A stretch of 44,416 nt of DNA, taken from the NCBI GenBank assembly GCA_964348085.1, contig CAYGBI010000030.1, forward strand, positions 1 to 44,416, given 5' to 3'. Below the pieces are notes generated by a model. The model saw only the letters and a list, made by a program, of their open reading frames with translations, did not search any database and was not told the origin of the DNA. Below are positions 1 through 8,703 of this stretch, in pieces. This DNA comes from VXYL01 sp964348085. Lineage in GTDB: Bacteria; Pseudomonadota; Gammaproteobacteria; Pseudomonadales; Azotimanducaceae. A program made the position numbers and the translations under genes. Each line of letters starts with the position of its first letter. The first letter of the stretch is position 1.

Positions 1-132
1 GTGGATTTCGGTGGACGCCGACCACGACAGGGTGGCCGCAACGGCTGCTGGGTTGGCCGACACCCCGAGCGCCAGCGCAATGACGAACGCGGCCCTGCGC
101 CCCATTCGCCTCAGCCGTGTCACTGACCTCAC
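1..132 (-). CDS. BatD-like protein, N-terminal fragment (cut by window edge)
   Basis: Only the first 44 codons are inside the window. They read as a signal peptide: an arginine-rich start, a hydrophobic core (AAFVIALALGV), an AxA-type cleavage region (AAVAA), then mature sequence TLSWSASTEIH. BatD proteins are large periplasmic/membrane proteins that typically begin with such a signal peptide followed by a beta-rich region, and they close Bat operons. The gene starts one base after the stop of the BatC-like gene. A GTG at 130-132 is chosen because GAGAAGG lies about ten bases upstream; an ATG at 103-105 is an alternative that still leaves a signal peptide. Identity rests on position in the operon and on this short stretch, so the family call is an inference. 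Confidence 0.6.
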   Translation of the reverse strand, partial: MRSVTRLRRMGRRAAFVIALALGVSANPAAVAATLSWSASTEIH

Positions 133-133
133 C

Positions 134-2509
134 TTACCAATCCTTCTCTACCGGCGCCGGCTGCACTGGGTTGGTTCGCCGCCGTTGCCGTTCCGCCTCG
201 CGGTCGCGAATCGCCTGCAGCCGCTTCAGTGCTTGGCGTTGCGAAATCCGCTCTTCCTCCGCAGGGGGCGGCTGTTGTTTCGCCTGTCCCTGTGCGCCAT
301 CGTCGCTCGACGCTTGATTCTCTTCGCCGCGTTCGTCGTCCGGCAAGAGCGCCCGCAAGGCATTTTCCAAGTGCTCCAACGCGGCGAGCTGATCCGCGAG
401 CGCGGGTTCGAGCTCCGGCGACATGGCGTTGGCTCGCTCTGCGGCGTCCGCCAGTCGCAACGCAGCACTTTGCATGCGGCCGCCGGCTTTTCGTACTTCC
501 CCGGCCGCCTCGGCCAGCCGCTCGCCGGTTTGCTCCACGCCTTGCTCGGCGCCGTCGGCCGTCGCGGCGTCGGCAGCGTGATCCGCCTGCTCCGCGAGGG
601 CGGCCGCCAACGCATCGCCGACTTGTTCGTGGCGGGCCTGACGTTCGGCCGCCAAGCCGATTTCGACCGGCAGCGCTTCGCTGGCCTGCGCGGCGGACTC
701 GAACTGCAACGTGGCCGTTTGGTCGTGGGTATCGGCTTGGTCTGCATGCAGCGCTCGCAAGTGTTCGATGATCGAGAAGAACAAGCGGCGCAACTCATCC
801 AAGGCGCCGAGGGTATCTCCGGCTGCGGTGCGCGCCTTCGCCGGTTGCGCCTCGTTCTCGGTAATACGCTGGATCTCTTCGCCGAGGGTGCGCAGACCGG
901 CAACAGCCTGCGCCCGCAGGACCTCGGCATGGTCGAAGCGGCGTTGCGCGACCTCGAGGGCTTCCTCACTTGGCGCTTCCTCGCCTTCTCCGGTACCTTC
1001 TCCGGCCGCCATCGCCACCGCCGCTTCCTCTTGCAACAACGTCTCGAGGCGCGCCAACCGACGCTGATTCTCGCCGGCGAGGTCGCTAATCGCCATCGCC
1101 CGGTCGTTCGGCGCCAAGTCATCGACACCGGCCTCGTCCGGCGTCAGCAAAGCCACAATACGACTCTGATCCGCAAAGGCGAGCTCGACTAGGCCTTTGA
1201 CATCCGCGAACTGTTCGATGGCTTGCCGCAACGTCCGCAGGGCTTCGCGCTGATGGGCTAGCGCGGCGGATGCTTCGTCGTTGCGCAACGCGCCGATCGC
1301 GCCGCGCATAGCCGCGACGCTACGGTCCAGAATCGGCGTCGCGGCGAGCACCGCCCGCATCGCCGACGCCTCCGCTTCGCTACTCGCGGCGGCAGCGGCC
1401 TCGAAACGACTGAGTACGCCACCGGCCCGGGTAGCGATGTCCTCCTGCCGTTCTGCCAAGTGCTTGCCCGTCAACCAAGGGGGTTGCGACTCATCGATGT
1501 CGATGGCGCCGCGCTGGAACGCCGCCAACGCCGACGTGTGGCCAATCAACTCCACTTCGTCCCGGGCGGCGGCTTGCAGTACCGTCACGGGATCGCGCAA
1601 CTGCTCCCGGGCGCGTTTCAGTTCTCGCAGCGCAGCGTCGGCGCGGCGATGGCCTTGCTCGCCCTCTAGCCGCCGCAGCCGTCGCCGCGCATCGGCGAGC
1701 GATTGCCGCGCACGCTCCAAGTAATCCGCTACGCCGGCAAGCTGATAGGCGCGAGATTGTTGCTCCGGCGTGCGTTGCTCGGGCGGATTCTGCTCTATGA
1801 AGAGTCGCTCCTCGGTGGCGAGGTCGATGCAGTCTCCCACTTCCGCCACCAAGGTGCGCTCGCGACTAGCGAGCGCGTCGAACTCGCTCTTGAATCCGAG
1901 CGGCTCGGTGCCGGCCTCTTCGATGGCCAAGTCCGTCAGCAGATGCCGTAGTTGGTCCCGAAGACTGCGCTGATCGTCAATCAGCCGGTCCAAGCGCGTC
2001 TCCAGCTTGTCGCCTTCGTTGAGTTGGTCGGCAAGTTGGAGAATGCGTCGCGACACCAACTCCAAGTTGACGCGCGCGTCGTCGTCCCCGGGCGGCGCCA
2101 GTCGCACGGCGTCGTTGAACCACGCGGCGCTCTGCCGCAACGTCTCGATCACTTCCGCCGGGGGCGCTTCCGGCGCGATGCCGGTGGCAAGCGCGAAGCC
2201 CAGATTGAAGGCGGCGCGATAGCGGAGTTGCGGGTCGGCGCCGGCTTGATCGCGGGCGGTGAGAAACGACTCGGCGGCAGCTTCGGCATCGCCCCCGGCA
2301 AGTTGATCGATACCTAGGTTGTAACGTCCCCGAGCGGGCAGTTCGGGCACGGTGGCGGTTTCCTCGACGCCGTCTTGCGCGGTCTTGATTGGCGGGGGCT
2401 TGGCATTTTCGGCCGCAGCCTCGACTGGCGAGGGCTCGGCGGGTTCGGCATTTTCCGCCGCCTCCCCCGCCAAAACGCAGGCCAACAAGATCCAGCGCAC
2501 AACGTTCAT
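134..2509 (-). CDS. BatC-like TPR/coiled-coil protein, unusually long (791 aa)
   Basis: Predicted exported protein. A signal-like N-terminus (VVRWILLACVLAG) is followed by an Ala/Glu/Pro-rich linker, then a TPR-like segment around residues 60-110 (RYNLGIDQLAGGDAEAAAES). About 550 residues of Glu/Ala/Arg/Leu-rich sequence follow, strongly predicted by eye to be helical coiled coil. The basic C-terminus ends in PVQPAPVEKDW; an R-rich stretch ending in VEKDW is the usual ending of TPR-containing Bat proteins. BatC homologues I know of are mostly 150-350 residues, so this one is greatly expanded. Its ATG overlaps the batB stop by four bases (ATGA), which implies translational coupling. Bat proteins are linked to stress or oxygen tolerance and envelope integrity, but their molecular role is unsettled. 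The BatC-like assignment is good; the function of the coiled coil is unknown. Confidence 0.75.
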   Translation of the reverse strand: MNVVRWILLACVLAGEAAENAEPAEPSPVEAAAENAKPPPIKTAQDGVEETATVPELPARGRYNLGIDQLAGGDAEAAAESFLTARDQAGADPQLRYRAAFNLGFALATGIAPEAPPAEVIETLRQSAAWFNDAVRLAPPGDDDARVNLELVSRRILQLADQLNEGDKLETRLDRLIDDQRSLRDQLRHLLTDLAIEEAGTEPLGFKSEFDALASRERTLVAEVGDCIDLATEERLFIEQNPPEQRTPEQQSRAYQLAGVADYLERARQSLADARRRLRRLEGEQGHRRADAALRELKRAREQLRDPVTVLQAAARDEVELIGHTSALAAFQRGAIDIDESQPPWLTGKHLAERQEDIATRAGGVLSRFEAAAAASSEAEASAMRAVLAATPILDRSVAAMRGAIGALRNDEASAALAHQREALRTLRQAIEQFADVKGLVELAFADQSRIVALLTPDEAGVDDLAPNDRAMAISDLAGENQRRLARLETLLQEEAAVAMAAGEGTGEGEEAPSEEALEVAQRRFDHAEVLRAQAVAGLRTLGEEIQRITENEAQPAKARTAAGDTLGALDELRRLFFSIIEHLRALHADQADTHDQTATLQFESAAQASEALPVEIGLAAERQARHEQVGDALAAALAEQADHAADAATADGAEQGVEQTGERLAEAAGEVRKAGGRMQSAALRLADAAERANAMSPELEPALADQLAALEHLENALRALLPDDERGEENQASSDDGAQGQAKQQPPPAEEERISQRQALKRLQAIRDREAERQRRRTNPVQPAPVEKDW

Positions 2510-3534
2510 GTCGAGGCCCGGATCCGCGGCGAACCGGCCCAGACGGCGGCCATCAGGCTCGCCAGCGCCGCCAGCACCAGCCAGAAGTAATGCTCCGTGG
2601 GCGCGCGGCGTCGCAGCCGTGAGGAGGCATCGGCAACCAGAGGCTCGATATGGGCGTCGACGATGGACTCCAAGTCGATGGCGGCCGTTCCGGCCGGCAC
2701 GTAGACGCCATCCGTCTCCAGCGCGATCTGGCGCAGCAGGTCGCCATCCAGCCGGGACCGCACGACGGCGCCGTTGGCATCCACCAGCACCTGCTTGGCG
2801 CCCGTTTGCGGGTCGGTGAGCGTGATCTCGCTGCCCGTTTCGGTGCCGAACCCGATGGCGACAATGCGCACGCCGGCTTGCAGCGCATCTCGGGCCGCAT
2901 CCAGCGGATAGGAGTCGTGGTCTTCGCCGTCCGTGATCAACAACATCAGGCGCGACACGCCCCGGTTCGCCCCGAAGGCGCCAACGCCCTTGCGCACGGC
3001 GTCGCCGATCCGCGTGCCGCCGCGCGATACGGCGGAGGCGTCCACGCCCCTAAGCACCAAATGGAAGAAGCCGTAATCCGAGGTCAGGGGGCTCATCACC
3101 GCCGCCCGTCCAGCAAACGCCACGAGGCCCACGCGGTGGCCGCTCACCCGGTCGACGAACTCGGCGACATCCGCTTTGGCGCGTGCCAAGCGGTTTGGCG
3201 CGGCATCTTCCGCCAACATGCTCTTCGAAACGTCCAACACGACCATTATGTCGGCGCCCATCTTGCGCCCGGGGACGGCCTCGGTGCCGCCGGGCGTTTG
3301 CGGCTGCATCAACGCGACCACGCCGAACAGCAATGTCGCCAAGATCAAGGCCAGCTTGACGAGACGCCGGGACAACGACACGCCGGCCGCCAACCGTAGC
3401 TGCATAGTCGGCGAGACGAAACGGCCAAGCGCGGCTCGCCCACGCAATTCGAGATAGGCGAGTGCGCCGACTACGGCGAGCGCAGGCCAAACGGCATGGA
3501 CCCAGCCGGGATTGGCGAAGATTATCTCCCCCAC
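2506..3534 (-). CDS. batB: BatB-like von Willebrand factor A membrane protein
   Basis: 342-residue inner-membrane protein with a periplasmic or cytoplasmic VWA domain between terminal membrane helices. The N-terminus carries two hydrophobic segments (WVHAVWPALAVVGALAYL; KLALILATLLFGVVALM). The VWA domain begins ADIMVVLDVSKSM, with a complete MIDAS metal site: DxSxS, the later Thr in SRGGTRIGDA, and Asp in LLITDGEDHD. A last helix (FWLVLAALASLMAAVW) closes it. A longer reading frame extends upstream to 3576 inside batA, but the GTG at 3532-3534, two bases after the batA stop and behind AAGGG, gives the normal N-terminus (VGEIIFANPGW). In Bat systems BatA and BatB are paired VWA proteins encoded side by side, as here. 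Partner and ligand are not known from sequence. Confidence 0.88.
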   Translation of the reverse strand: MGEIIFANPGWVHAVWPALAVVGALAYLELRGRAALGRFVSPTMQLRLAAGVSLSRRLVKLALILATLLFGVVALMQPQTPGGTEAVPGRKMGADIMVVLDVSKSMLAEDAAPNRLARAKADVAEFVDRVSGHRVGLVAFAGRAAVMSPLTSDYGFFHLVLRGVDASAVSRGGTRIGDAVRKGVGAFGANRGVSRLMLLITDGEDHDSYPLDAARDALQAGVRIVAIGFGTETGSEITLTDPQTGAKQVLVDANGAVVRSRLDGDLLRQIALETDGVYVPAGTAAIDLESIVDAHIEPLVADASSRLRRRAPTEHYFWLVLAALASLMAAVWAGSPRIRAST

Positions 3535-3536
3535 GG

Positions 3537-4559
3537 CTACGGCGCCCTTGCGAACACGGCGCCGCGACCAAGCCAACCTAGCGCCGCGAGCATGAGCGCC
3601 AAGGCAAGCGGCCAGCGGAACAGCTCATCGTATTGGCGCGAACGATCTTCGCTGATCTTGGTGCGTTCCAAGCGGTCGATTTCGGCATACACGTCGATCA
3701 GCGCTTCGGCATTGTCCGCGCGAAAATAGCGACCGCCGGTGCGCTCGGCGATGTCGCGCAGCGTCTCTTCGTCAATCTCCACCGCCACGGCGCGCAACGT
3801 CGAACCGCGGCGCGCGTCGCGCACGCGCCTATGGGCGATGCCGGTGCTGCCAGCGCCGATGGTATAAACCTTCACGTCTTGCGAATGCGCCAGTTGCGCC
3901 GCCGCCGCGGGCGTCTCGACGCCCGCGTTGTTCACGCCATCGGTGAGCAGAAGGATGATGCGCGACTGTGCCGGCGACTCACGCATCCGTTCCACCGCCA
4001 ACCCCAGCGCATCGCCGATGGCCGTGTAGTTCTCCTCCGCAAGCGTGGTGATTGCCAAGTTGCGGGCGACGGCGACCAAGTTATCGTGGTCGAGCGTCAG
4101 CGGCGCCGCGGTGTCCGCGTAGGCGGCGAAGGCGATCAGGCCGATCGCATCGTCGGGCCGCCCGGGCAGATCGCCGCCGCCGAGGACGAAAAGTTCAAAT
4201 ACGTCCTGCACGGCCTCGAGGCGGGTGCGCTCGCGGTTGGCGGTGGACAAGTCGAGGGCGCTCATGGAGCCGGAGGTATCCACCACCATCATGATGGCGA
4301 TCCCTTCGCGCTCGATGCGACTGAAGCGCTCGCCGATGCGGGGCCCGGCCAAGGCCAACACGAGGGCTAGCAGCGCGAGCGCCAACAAGGCGTCCGGCAG
4401 CCAAGCCAAACGCGCCCGCAGGCCCCCGCGTTGCGCCGGCAGCAACGACAGGGAGGAGTACAAGACCCGTCCGGGCGCGCGGCGCGCAAGGAGAAAAACC
4501 GGCACGGCCAGCAGCGCCAGCAGCAACAGCAAGGGTTCGCGGAACTCCAACGCGGCCAC
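3537..4559 (-). CDS. batA: BatA-like von Willebrand factor A membrane protein
   Basis: 340-residue integral membrane VWA protein. The start EFREPLLLLLALLAVPVFLL is the typical BatA membrane-entry segment, followed by a second helix (DALLALALLALVLALAGP). The VWA domain has an intact MIDAS: MMVVDTSGSMSALD, Thr in ENYTAIGDALG and Asp in LLLTDGVNNAG. A C-terminal helix (WPLALALMLAALGWL) anchors it. The GTG start at 4557-4559 has TAAGG seven bases upstream, and this Shine-Dalgarno overlaps the stop of the preceding lipoprotein gene, a coupled arrangement. Bat VWA proteins are usually operated together with a MoxR AAA ATPase; none is adjacent in this window. The family call is firm; the biological role (envelope or oxidative stress tolerance) comes from studies of other species. 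Confidence 0.9.
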   Translation of the reverse strand: MAALEFREPLLLLLALLAVPVFLLARRAPGRVLYSSLSLLPAQRGGLRARLAWLPDALLALALLALVLALAGPRIGERFSRIEREGIAIMMVVDTSGSMSALDLSTANRERTRLEAVQDVFELFVLGGGDLPGRPDDAIGLIAFAAYADTAAPLTLDHDNLVAVARNLAITTLAEENYTAIGDALGLAVERMRESPAQSRIILLLTDGVNNAGVETPAAAAQLAHSQDVKVYTIGAGSTGIAHRRVRDARRGSTLRAVAVEIDEETLRDIAERTGGRYFRADNAEALIDVYAEIDRLERTKISEDRSRQYDELFRWPLALALMLAALGWLGRGAVFARAP

Positions 4560-4568
4560 GAGCGAGCC

Positions 4569-5687
4569 TTAGGCCGTCTGGGCCGCGGTCGAGGCCGCAT
4601 TCGGGGAAGGTGGCGTAGCACGGTCAGCGTCGTGGCGCGTCTCGTTCAGAAACTGCCGCGCCAAGTCGAGCGCCCCCAGCGATTCGCCCTCTCCCGGGCT
4701 GTAGCGGGCGAACTTGACGCGGTCACAGCTCGCCAAGAAAGTCGACAACTTGCCGCGGCGGTCGGGTGACAGGTCGGCCGAGCGGCCCGCTTCGAGCAGG
4801 AACTCCTCGGTGGTCAGTTCGGGTGCCCGCAGGCCGAATCGCGCCTCGATGTAGCGACGCACGATGTCCGACAATTCGACATACCACGCGTCGAGGTGCG
4901 CGGCATCGGGCACGCCTTGGCGGCTAAGCGCTTCGAGTCGCGCCATCGCCCGGTCGTACGCCGTCACGCGCGCACGCTGCTCCGCATGACGGCGCCAGAA
5001 TACGGCAGCGACGGTAAGTGCGGCGACCGCAAGGAGCGCCAACGCCAGCCAAGGCCAATGCCGCCACGGGCCGGCGAGTTCCGGAAGCGGTTGGCGGGCG
5101 GGACGCAGTTCGTCCCCGATCGCGCCCTCCGGCAACACCGATTCCACCGTGAAGCCAAGTTCGTCGGTGAGCAGTTCGCGAGGCTTGGCCGGCGCCTGTC
5201 CGGCGCGTTGGTCGAGGTACTCGATACGCAGGCGGGGGATGCGCTGGCGGCCGCTCATCGGCACCTGCAAGGTGTAGCGCTGGGACATGCGTAGGGCCCC
5301 GTCGTCGGCGACCTCTTCGCGCGGCGTGAAATCAACGATGGCGAAGCGCCCCAAGGCATCGCCGAACGCCGGCATTTCCACCGATACGCCGGCCTCGGCT
5401 TCCACTACTAGCATCAGCACGAGCGCATCGCCTAGTCGGGGTGCCGAGGGCGACAGCGAGACGGTGGCCCGCACCGGGCCGTCGCTGGTTTCCGCCTGCA
5501 ACGGCGGCGCGTCTGGTTGCTCGGGGGCGGTCGATTCGACGGCGCGATCCGTACACGCCGCCAACAGCGCTCCGGCCAAGAGCAAGCCGGTTCGGAGCGC
5601 TGCGCCATGCGGGAGTGTCGCCGTCTTGCGCTCGTTCGTCGGGTAGTTTGCCAAGTCTCTCAGTCTGTGCGTCTGTGCGCGGCGCAC
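4569..5687 (-). CDS. Lipoprotein with DUF4381-like C-terminal region, head of Bat operon
   Basis: Predicted lipoprotein with the lipobox LLAGALLAAC. The first ~150 residues after it are beta-rich (VRATVSLSPSAPRLGDALVL, resembling the repeated domains of BatD-type proteins). One transmembrane helix follows (WPWLALALLAVAALTVAAVFW), then a cytoplasmic helical domain (AYDRAMARLEALS, ELSDIVRRYIEARFGL, ELTTEEFL) typical of the DUF4381 protein found in gammaproteobacterial Bat operons. The combination of a BatD-like extracytoplasmic part and a DUF4381-type tail is noteworthy. The start is uncertain: the frame opens with GTG at 5685-5687, which sits inside an inverted repeat; a TTG eleven codons later is possible, and there is no ATG before the lipobox. 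It is first in the operon and ends nine bases before batA. Confidence 0.75.
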   Translation of the reverse strand: MRRAQTHRLRDLANYPTNERKTATLPHGAALRTGLLLAGALLAACTDRAVESTAPEQPDAPPLQAETSDGPVRATVSLSPSAPRLGDALVLMLVVEAEAGVSVEMPAFGDALGRFAIVDFTPREEVADDGALRMSQRYTLQVPMSGRQRIPRLRIEYLDQRAGQAPAKPRELLTDELGFTVESVLPEGAIGDELRPARQPLPELAGPWRHWPWLALALLAVAALTVAAVFWRRHAEQRARVTAYDRAMARLEALSRQGVPDAAHLDAWYVELSDIVRRYIEARFGLRAPELTTEEFLLEAGRSADLSPDRRGKLSTFLASCDRVKFARYSPGEGESLGALDLARQFLNETRHDADRATPPSPNAASTAAQTA

Positions 5688-5699
5688 GAAGTCGTGCGC
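5682..5699. repeat. Perfect inverted repeat at head of Bat operon
   Basis: GCGCACGA-AG-TCGTGCGC is an 8-bp perfect inverted repeat with a two-base centre; as RNA it would be a 7-bp stem with an AAGT loop. On the plus strand it is followed by TCTTTT, which resembles a terminator, but no plus-strand gene ends here. It covers the putative GTG start of the lipoprotein gene, so it may be an operator or a leader hairpin. If so, the true start of that gene is likely further downstream. Function is inferred from position only. Confidence 0.35.
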
Positions 5700-5850
5700 T
5701 CTTTTGATGGCGTCTTAAGGCGTCAGTTCAACCCACCAAGCGTTGCAAGCTCGTTCGATCTTGCGGCGGCTATTTTAGGCACGAAGCGCCGTGAAGTTGG
5801 TGCAGCGACTGCGGTACTCTGCCGAGAATCTTTGATCTTGAGGAAAGGCT

Positions 5851-6744
5851 ATGCGAATCATGCCGTTGGCCCCCGCCTTCGCCGCCGACGTTCTGGATGT
5901 AGAGGTGCGCAAGATCGACGAGCCCGCTTTCGCTAGGCTGTACGCAGCTTGGCTGCGCCATCCCGTCTTGCGCTTGCGTGGCCAACGCTTGAGCGACGCC
6001 GAGTTGCAGGCGTTCAGCCAACGCTTCGGCCGCTTGGAGTACGCGCCGAGGGGCCTGATCAGCGACGAGGAACGGGCGCGGCTACCGAACCCCTACGTCG
6101 CCACCATCTCCAACATCGTCGTGGACGGAAAACCGATCGGCGGGCTTGGCAACGCCGAAGCGGCTTGGCACACCGACATGTCCTACATCGAACATCCGCC
6201 CACGGCCAGCCTCCTGTATGCGGTGGAAACGCCCGAAGAAGGTGGCGACACGCACTTCTGCGACATGACCGACGGCCTCGAAGCACTGCCGCCGCCGCTC
6301 GCGGCCAAGGCGCGCTCGGCCCAGGTCAAGCACGATGCCGCGCACGACAGCATCGGCAAGTTGCGTCCCGGCCACCGAGATGCGGACAGCCCGTTGACGG
6401 CGCCGGGCGCCGTACACCCCATGGTGCGGCGGCACCCGGAAAACGGCACGGAGGCCCTATTCCTCGGCCGTCGCCAAGACGCCTATGTGGAGGGATTGCC
6501 GTTGGCCGAAAGCGAGGCGCTGTTGGATGAAATCTGGCGCTACGTGGCACTGCCCGACAGCGTTTGGACGCAGCGCTGGCGGCCGCGGGACTTGCTGATC
6601 TGGGACAATCGCAGCGTTATGCACCGTCGCGCGTCATTCGACGCCGGCGCCCGGCGGCTCATGCGGCGCACGCAGATTCGCTCAGCCGACGCCGCCCCGC
6701 GCAATTCTCCTGCCGCTCACTCCGGGGCCGTCACGTCACCGTGA
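5851..6744 (+). CDS. TauD/TfdA-family 2-oxoglutarate and Fe(II)-dependent dioxygenase
   Basis: 297-residue cytosolic dioxygenase of the TauD/TfdA family, which hydroxylates taurine, sulfonates, aryloxyacids or related carboxylates using 2-oxoglutarate and O2. The iron triad is visible: H107-x-D109 in AAWHTDMSY and the distal His258 in WDNRSVMHRR. Arg at about 270 (RRLMRRTQI) is placed to bind 2-oxoglutarate. The family landmarks LRGQRLSDAEL and GGDTHFCDM are present. Start: ATG behind GAGGAAAGG, a strong ribosome site. It is monocistronic in this window; its 3' end overlaps the convergent hydratase-like gene by 14 bases. Substrate cannot be told from sequence, and no sulfonate transporter is nearby. 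Confidence 0.88.
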   Translation: MRIMPLAPAFAADVLDVEVRKIDEPAFARLYAAWLRHPVLRLRGQRLSDAELQAFSQRFGRLEYAPRGLISDEERARLPNPYVATISNIVVDGKPIGGLGNAEAAWHTDMSYIEHPPTASLLYAVETPEEGGDTHFCDMTDGLEALPPPLAAKARSAQVKHDAAHDSIGKLRPGHRDADSPLTAPGAVHPMVRRHPENGTEALFLGRRQDAYVEGLPLAESEALLDEIWRYVALPDSVWTQRWRPRDLLIWDNRSVMHRRASFDAGARRLMRRTQIRSADAAPRNSPAAHSGAVTSP

Positions 6745-7435
6745 ACTCGATGCGCCCCAAGTCCCCGTAGTCGGCCACATAATGCCCCGGCGTCGCCGGA
6801 TGAATCCCGCCGCACGCCCCGGTGATCAGCAACATGCCGTCGCGCACGGCCAACGCACGCTGCCGGGCTTCGTTCAGCATCCACGCCAAGGCCGCTTGCG
6901 GCCCGCCTAAGGCATCCGAGGCCGGGGCGGAGGTGACGGTTTCCCCATCGCGCGTCAGCGTGATGGCCACGTCGCCGTAGGAATCGCGCAACGGCTGCTG
7001 CTCGCCGACGATGTAGCGATCGGCGGCGATATTGCAGGCGGTTAGGTTGGCCCCATTGCGATCCGCCTCGTCGGCAAACGCCATGCGCGGCACTTCAATG
7101 ACCGGACCGGCGGTCTTCGGTGCGCCGTCGCCGTCCACGACGACGCCGATCTCGCATTCCAAGCTCACCCCCGGGCCGCTCGCGAACGACACCCCCGGGG
7201 CGCAACGACCCGACTCGTACAAGCTGCCGATAAGCGGGTGGGTGAGGCCGAACGCCTGCTGGCCGGCGGCGGCCGTCATGCCCGCCTTCAAGCCGGCGAC
7301 CGCGCCGCCGGAGACCGCTTGCACCACGGCCTTCTGCAGTGCGTAGGCCTCATCCAAGTCGAGCCCAGAGGGCATCTTCGGCAACGGCTCGCCAGCGTGA
7401 ATGGCCGCCGCCATCGCTTTCGCCAAATCTTCCAT
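6731..7435 (-). CDS. 2-keto-4-pentenoate hydratase / oxalocrotonate decarboxylase-type protein
   Basis: 234-residue member of the fumarylacetoacetase-like fold (MhpD/XylJ/DmpE branch), enzymes that hydrate 2-hydroxypentadienoate or decarboxylate 4-oxalocrotonate in meta-cleavage pathways. Family signals: AGLKAGMTAAAGQQAFG near the N-terminus, the metal-binding acidic stretch SLECEIGVVV (Glu93, Glu95) and a C-terminal GGIHPATPGHYVADYGDLG. The frame remains open far upstream, but that part is antisense to the acyl-CoA dehydrogenase; the ATG at 7433-7435 gives the normal length. It lies 11 bases downstream of the acyl-CoA dehydrogenase, so the two are probably co-transcribed. Without other aromatic-degradation genes nearby the substrate is open; a generic hydratase or isomerase role linked to acyl-CoA breakdown is possible. 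Confidence 0.82.
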   Translation of the reverse strand: MEDLAKAMAAAIHAGEPLPKMPSGLDLDEAYALQKAVVQAVSGGAVAGLKAGMTAAAGQQAFGLTHPLIGSLYESGRCAPGVSFASGPGVSLECEIGVVVDGDGAPKTAGPVIEVPRMAFADEADRNGANLTACNIAADRYIVGEQQPLRDSYGDVAITLTRDGETVTSAPASDALGGPQAALAWMLNEARQRALAVRDGMLLITGACGGIHPATPGHYVADYGDLGRIEFTVT

Positions 7436-7446
7436 CCCTGCGCGCC

Positions 7447-8703
7447 CTAGTTGCCGAAGTCCCAAGACTCGCCGGCGTGATAGCGGCGCAGCACGTTCTT
7501 GGCGATGAGTATCTTGTGTACTTCGTCCGGGCCATCGGCGATGCGCAGCGTGCGCGCGCCCTCGTACATGCCGGCGAACGGATAATCGCCGGAAACGCCT
7601 GCGGCGCCGTATACCTGAATGGCGCGATCTACCACCCGGTGGTAGGCGTTGGGCACGAACACCTTGATGGACGAGATGTCGGTACGCGAATCCGCGCCTT
7701 CCTCCATTTTCCAAGCGCAGTCCACCACCATCAGCCGAGACGCTTGGATATCCATATACGAGTCGGCGATGAACCCCTGCATGAACTGCTTCTCTTCCAG
7801 CTTCTCGCCGCCGTGTACCGTACGGTTCATGATGCGCTCCACCATCAGATCGAAGCAGCGCCACATGGAACCCACCGAATTCATGCAGTGGTAGATGCGC
7901 CCGGCGCCCAAGCGGTCCTGCGCCGCTTGGTGGCCGGTGCCGGTGCTGCCGAGCTGGTTGGTCTTCGGCACCCGCACATCGTCGTAGATGATCTCGCAAT
8001 GGCTCGACGCCTTGCCCCACACCGGCACCCCGCGCAGGATGTTCACCCCCGGGGTGTTCTTCGGCACGATGATCTGCGTCATCTTTTCGTTGCTGCCACC
8101 GGGGTCGTCCGGATCCGCGGTGCGGCACATGACGATGTAGAAGTCCGCCGCATGGCCGTTGGACGTGAACCACTTGTGGCCGTTGATCACCCACTCGTCG
8201 CCGTCGAGCACGGCCTGCGTCTGAATGGAACGCGGATCCGAACCGGCGTTGTGCGGCTCGGTCATGGAGAAGCCGGACTGCATGCGCCCTTCGGTCAAAG
8301 GAACGAGCCACCGCTCGTGCTGTTCCGGGGTGCCGTACTTGAGGAGAATCTTCTGATTGCCGGAGTTCGGCGCGACCACGCCAAAAAGCGACGCGGCGCC
8401 CGGACTGTAGGCCAGCACCTCGTTCATATAGGCGTGTTGCATGAAGGACAGCCCCATGCCGCCGAACTCCGGCGGCAGATGCGGTGCCCAGAGCTTGGCT
8501 TTCTTCACTTTGTTCTGCACGCCGACGCGCAGCTCTTGGGCTTCCTTGAACTGCTCTTGGCTCGGCCGACCACCGTCCGTGCGATGCGCCCAAAGCTTGT
8601 TCTCCACCGGCAAGATGTCGTTGTTGACGATCTCCGCCGTGGCGAGTCGAACTTCGTTCACCTCGTCGTCCAACGTCGGCACCGGTTTCACATTCATAGG
8701 CAT
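7447..8703 (-). CDS. Acyl-CoA dehydrogenase (ACAD10/11-like)
   Basis: 418-residue flavoprotein that would introduce a trans-2 double bond into an acyl-CoA. The usual three-part layout is visible: an N-terminal helical domain (WAPHLPPEFGGMGLSFMQHA), the FAD-contacting beta domain (SGFSMTEPHNAGSDP, then WVINGHKWFTSNGHAADFYI) and a C-terminal helical domain ending YEGARTLRIADGPDEVH. The ending RxLRIADGPDEVH is typical of the ACAD10/11-like branch, members of which act on unusual, including hydroxylated, acyl-CoAs. The start is ATG at 8701-8703 behind GGGAGAGGG; the open frame upstream lacks a good ribosome site. It is first in a two-gene unit with the hydratase-like gene. Confidence 0.9.
   Translation of the reverse strand: MPMNVKPVPTLDDEVNEVRLATAEIVNNDILPVENKLWAHRTDGGRPSQEQFKEAQELRVGVQNKVKKAKLWAPHLPPEFGGMGLSFMQHAYMNEVLAYSPGAASLFGVVAPNSGNQKILLKYGTPEQHERWLVPLTEGRMQSGFSMTEPHNAGSDPRSIQTQAVLDGDEWVINGHKWFTSNGHAADFYIVMCRTADPDDPGGSNEKMTQIIVPKNTPGVNILRGVPVWGKASSHCEIIYDDVRVPKTNQLGSTGTGHQAAQDRLGAGRIYHCMNSVGSMWRCFDLMVERIMNRTVHGGEKLEEKQFMQGFIADSYMDIQASRLMVVDCAWKMEEGADSRTDISSIKVFVPNAYHRVVDRAIQVYGAAGVSGDYPFAGMYEGARTLRIADGPDEVHKILIAKNVLRRYHAGESWDFGN

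Noticed and set aside
11..1192. 393-codon plus-strand frame at the window start
   Set aside because: Opposite the BatC-like coiled-coil gene; Leu/Arg/Gln-rich without any family feature.
7436..8593. N-terminal 386 codons of a 620-codon minus-strand frame continuous with the hydratase-like gene
   Set aside because: This part is an out-of-frame reading of the acyl-CoA dehydrogenase; the hydratase has its own ATG at 7433-7435 with normal family length.
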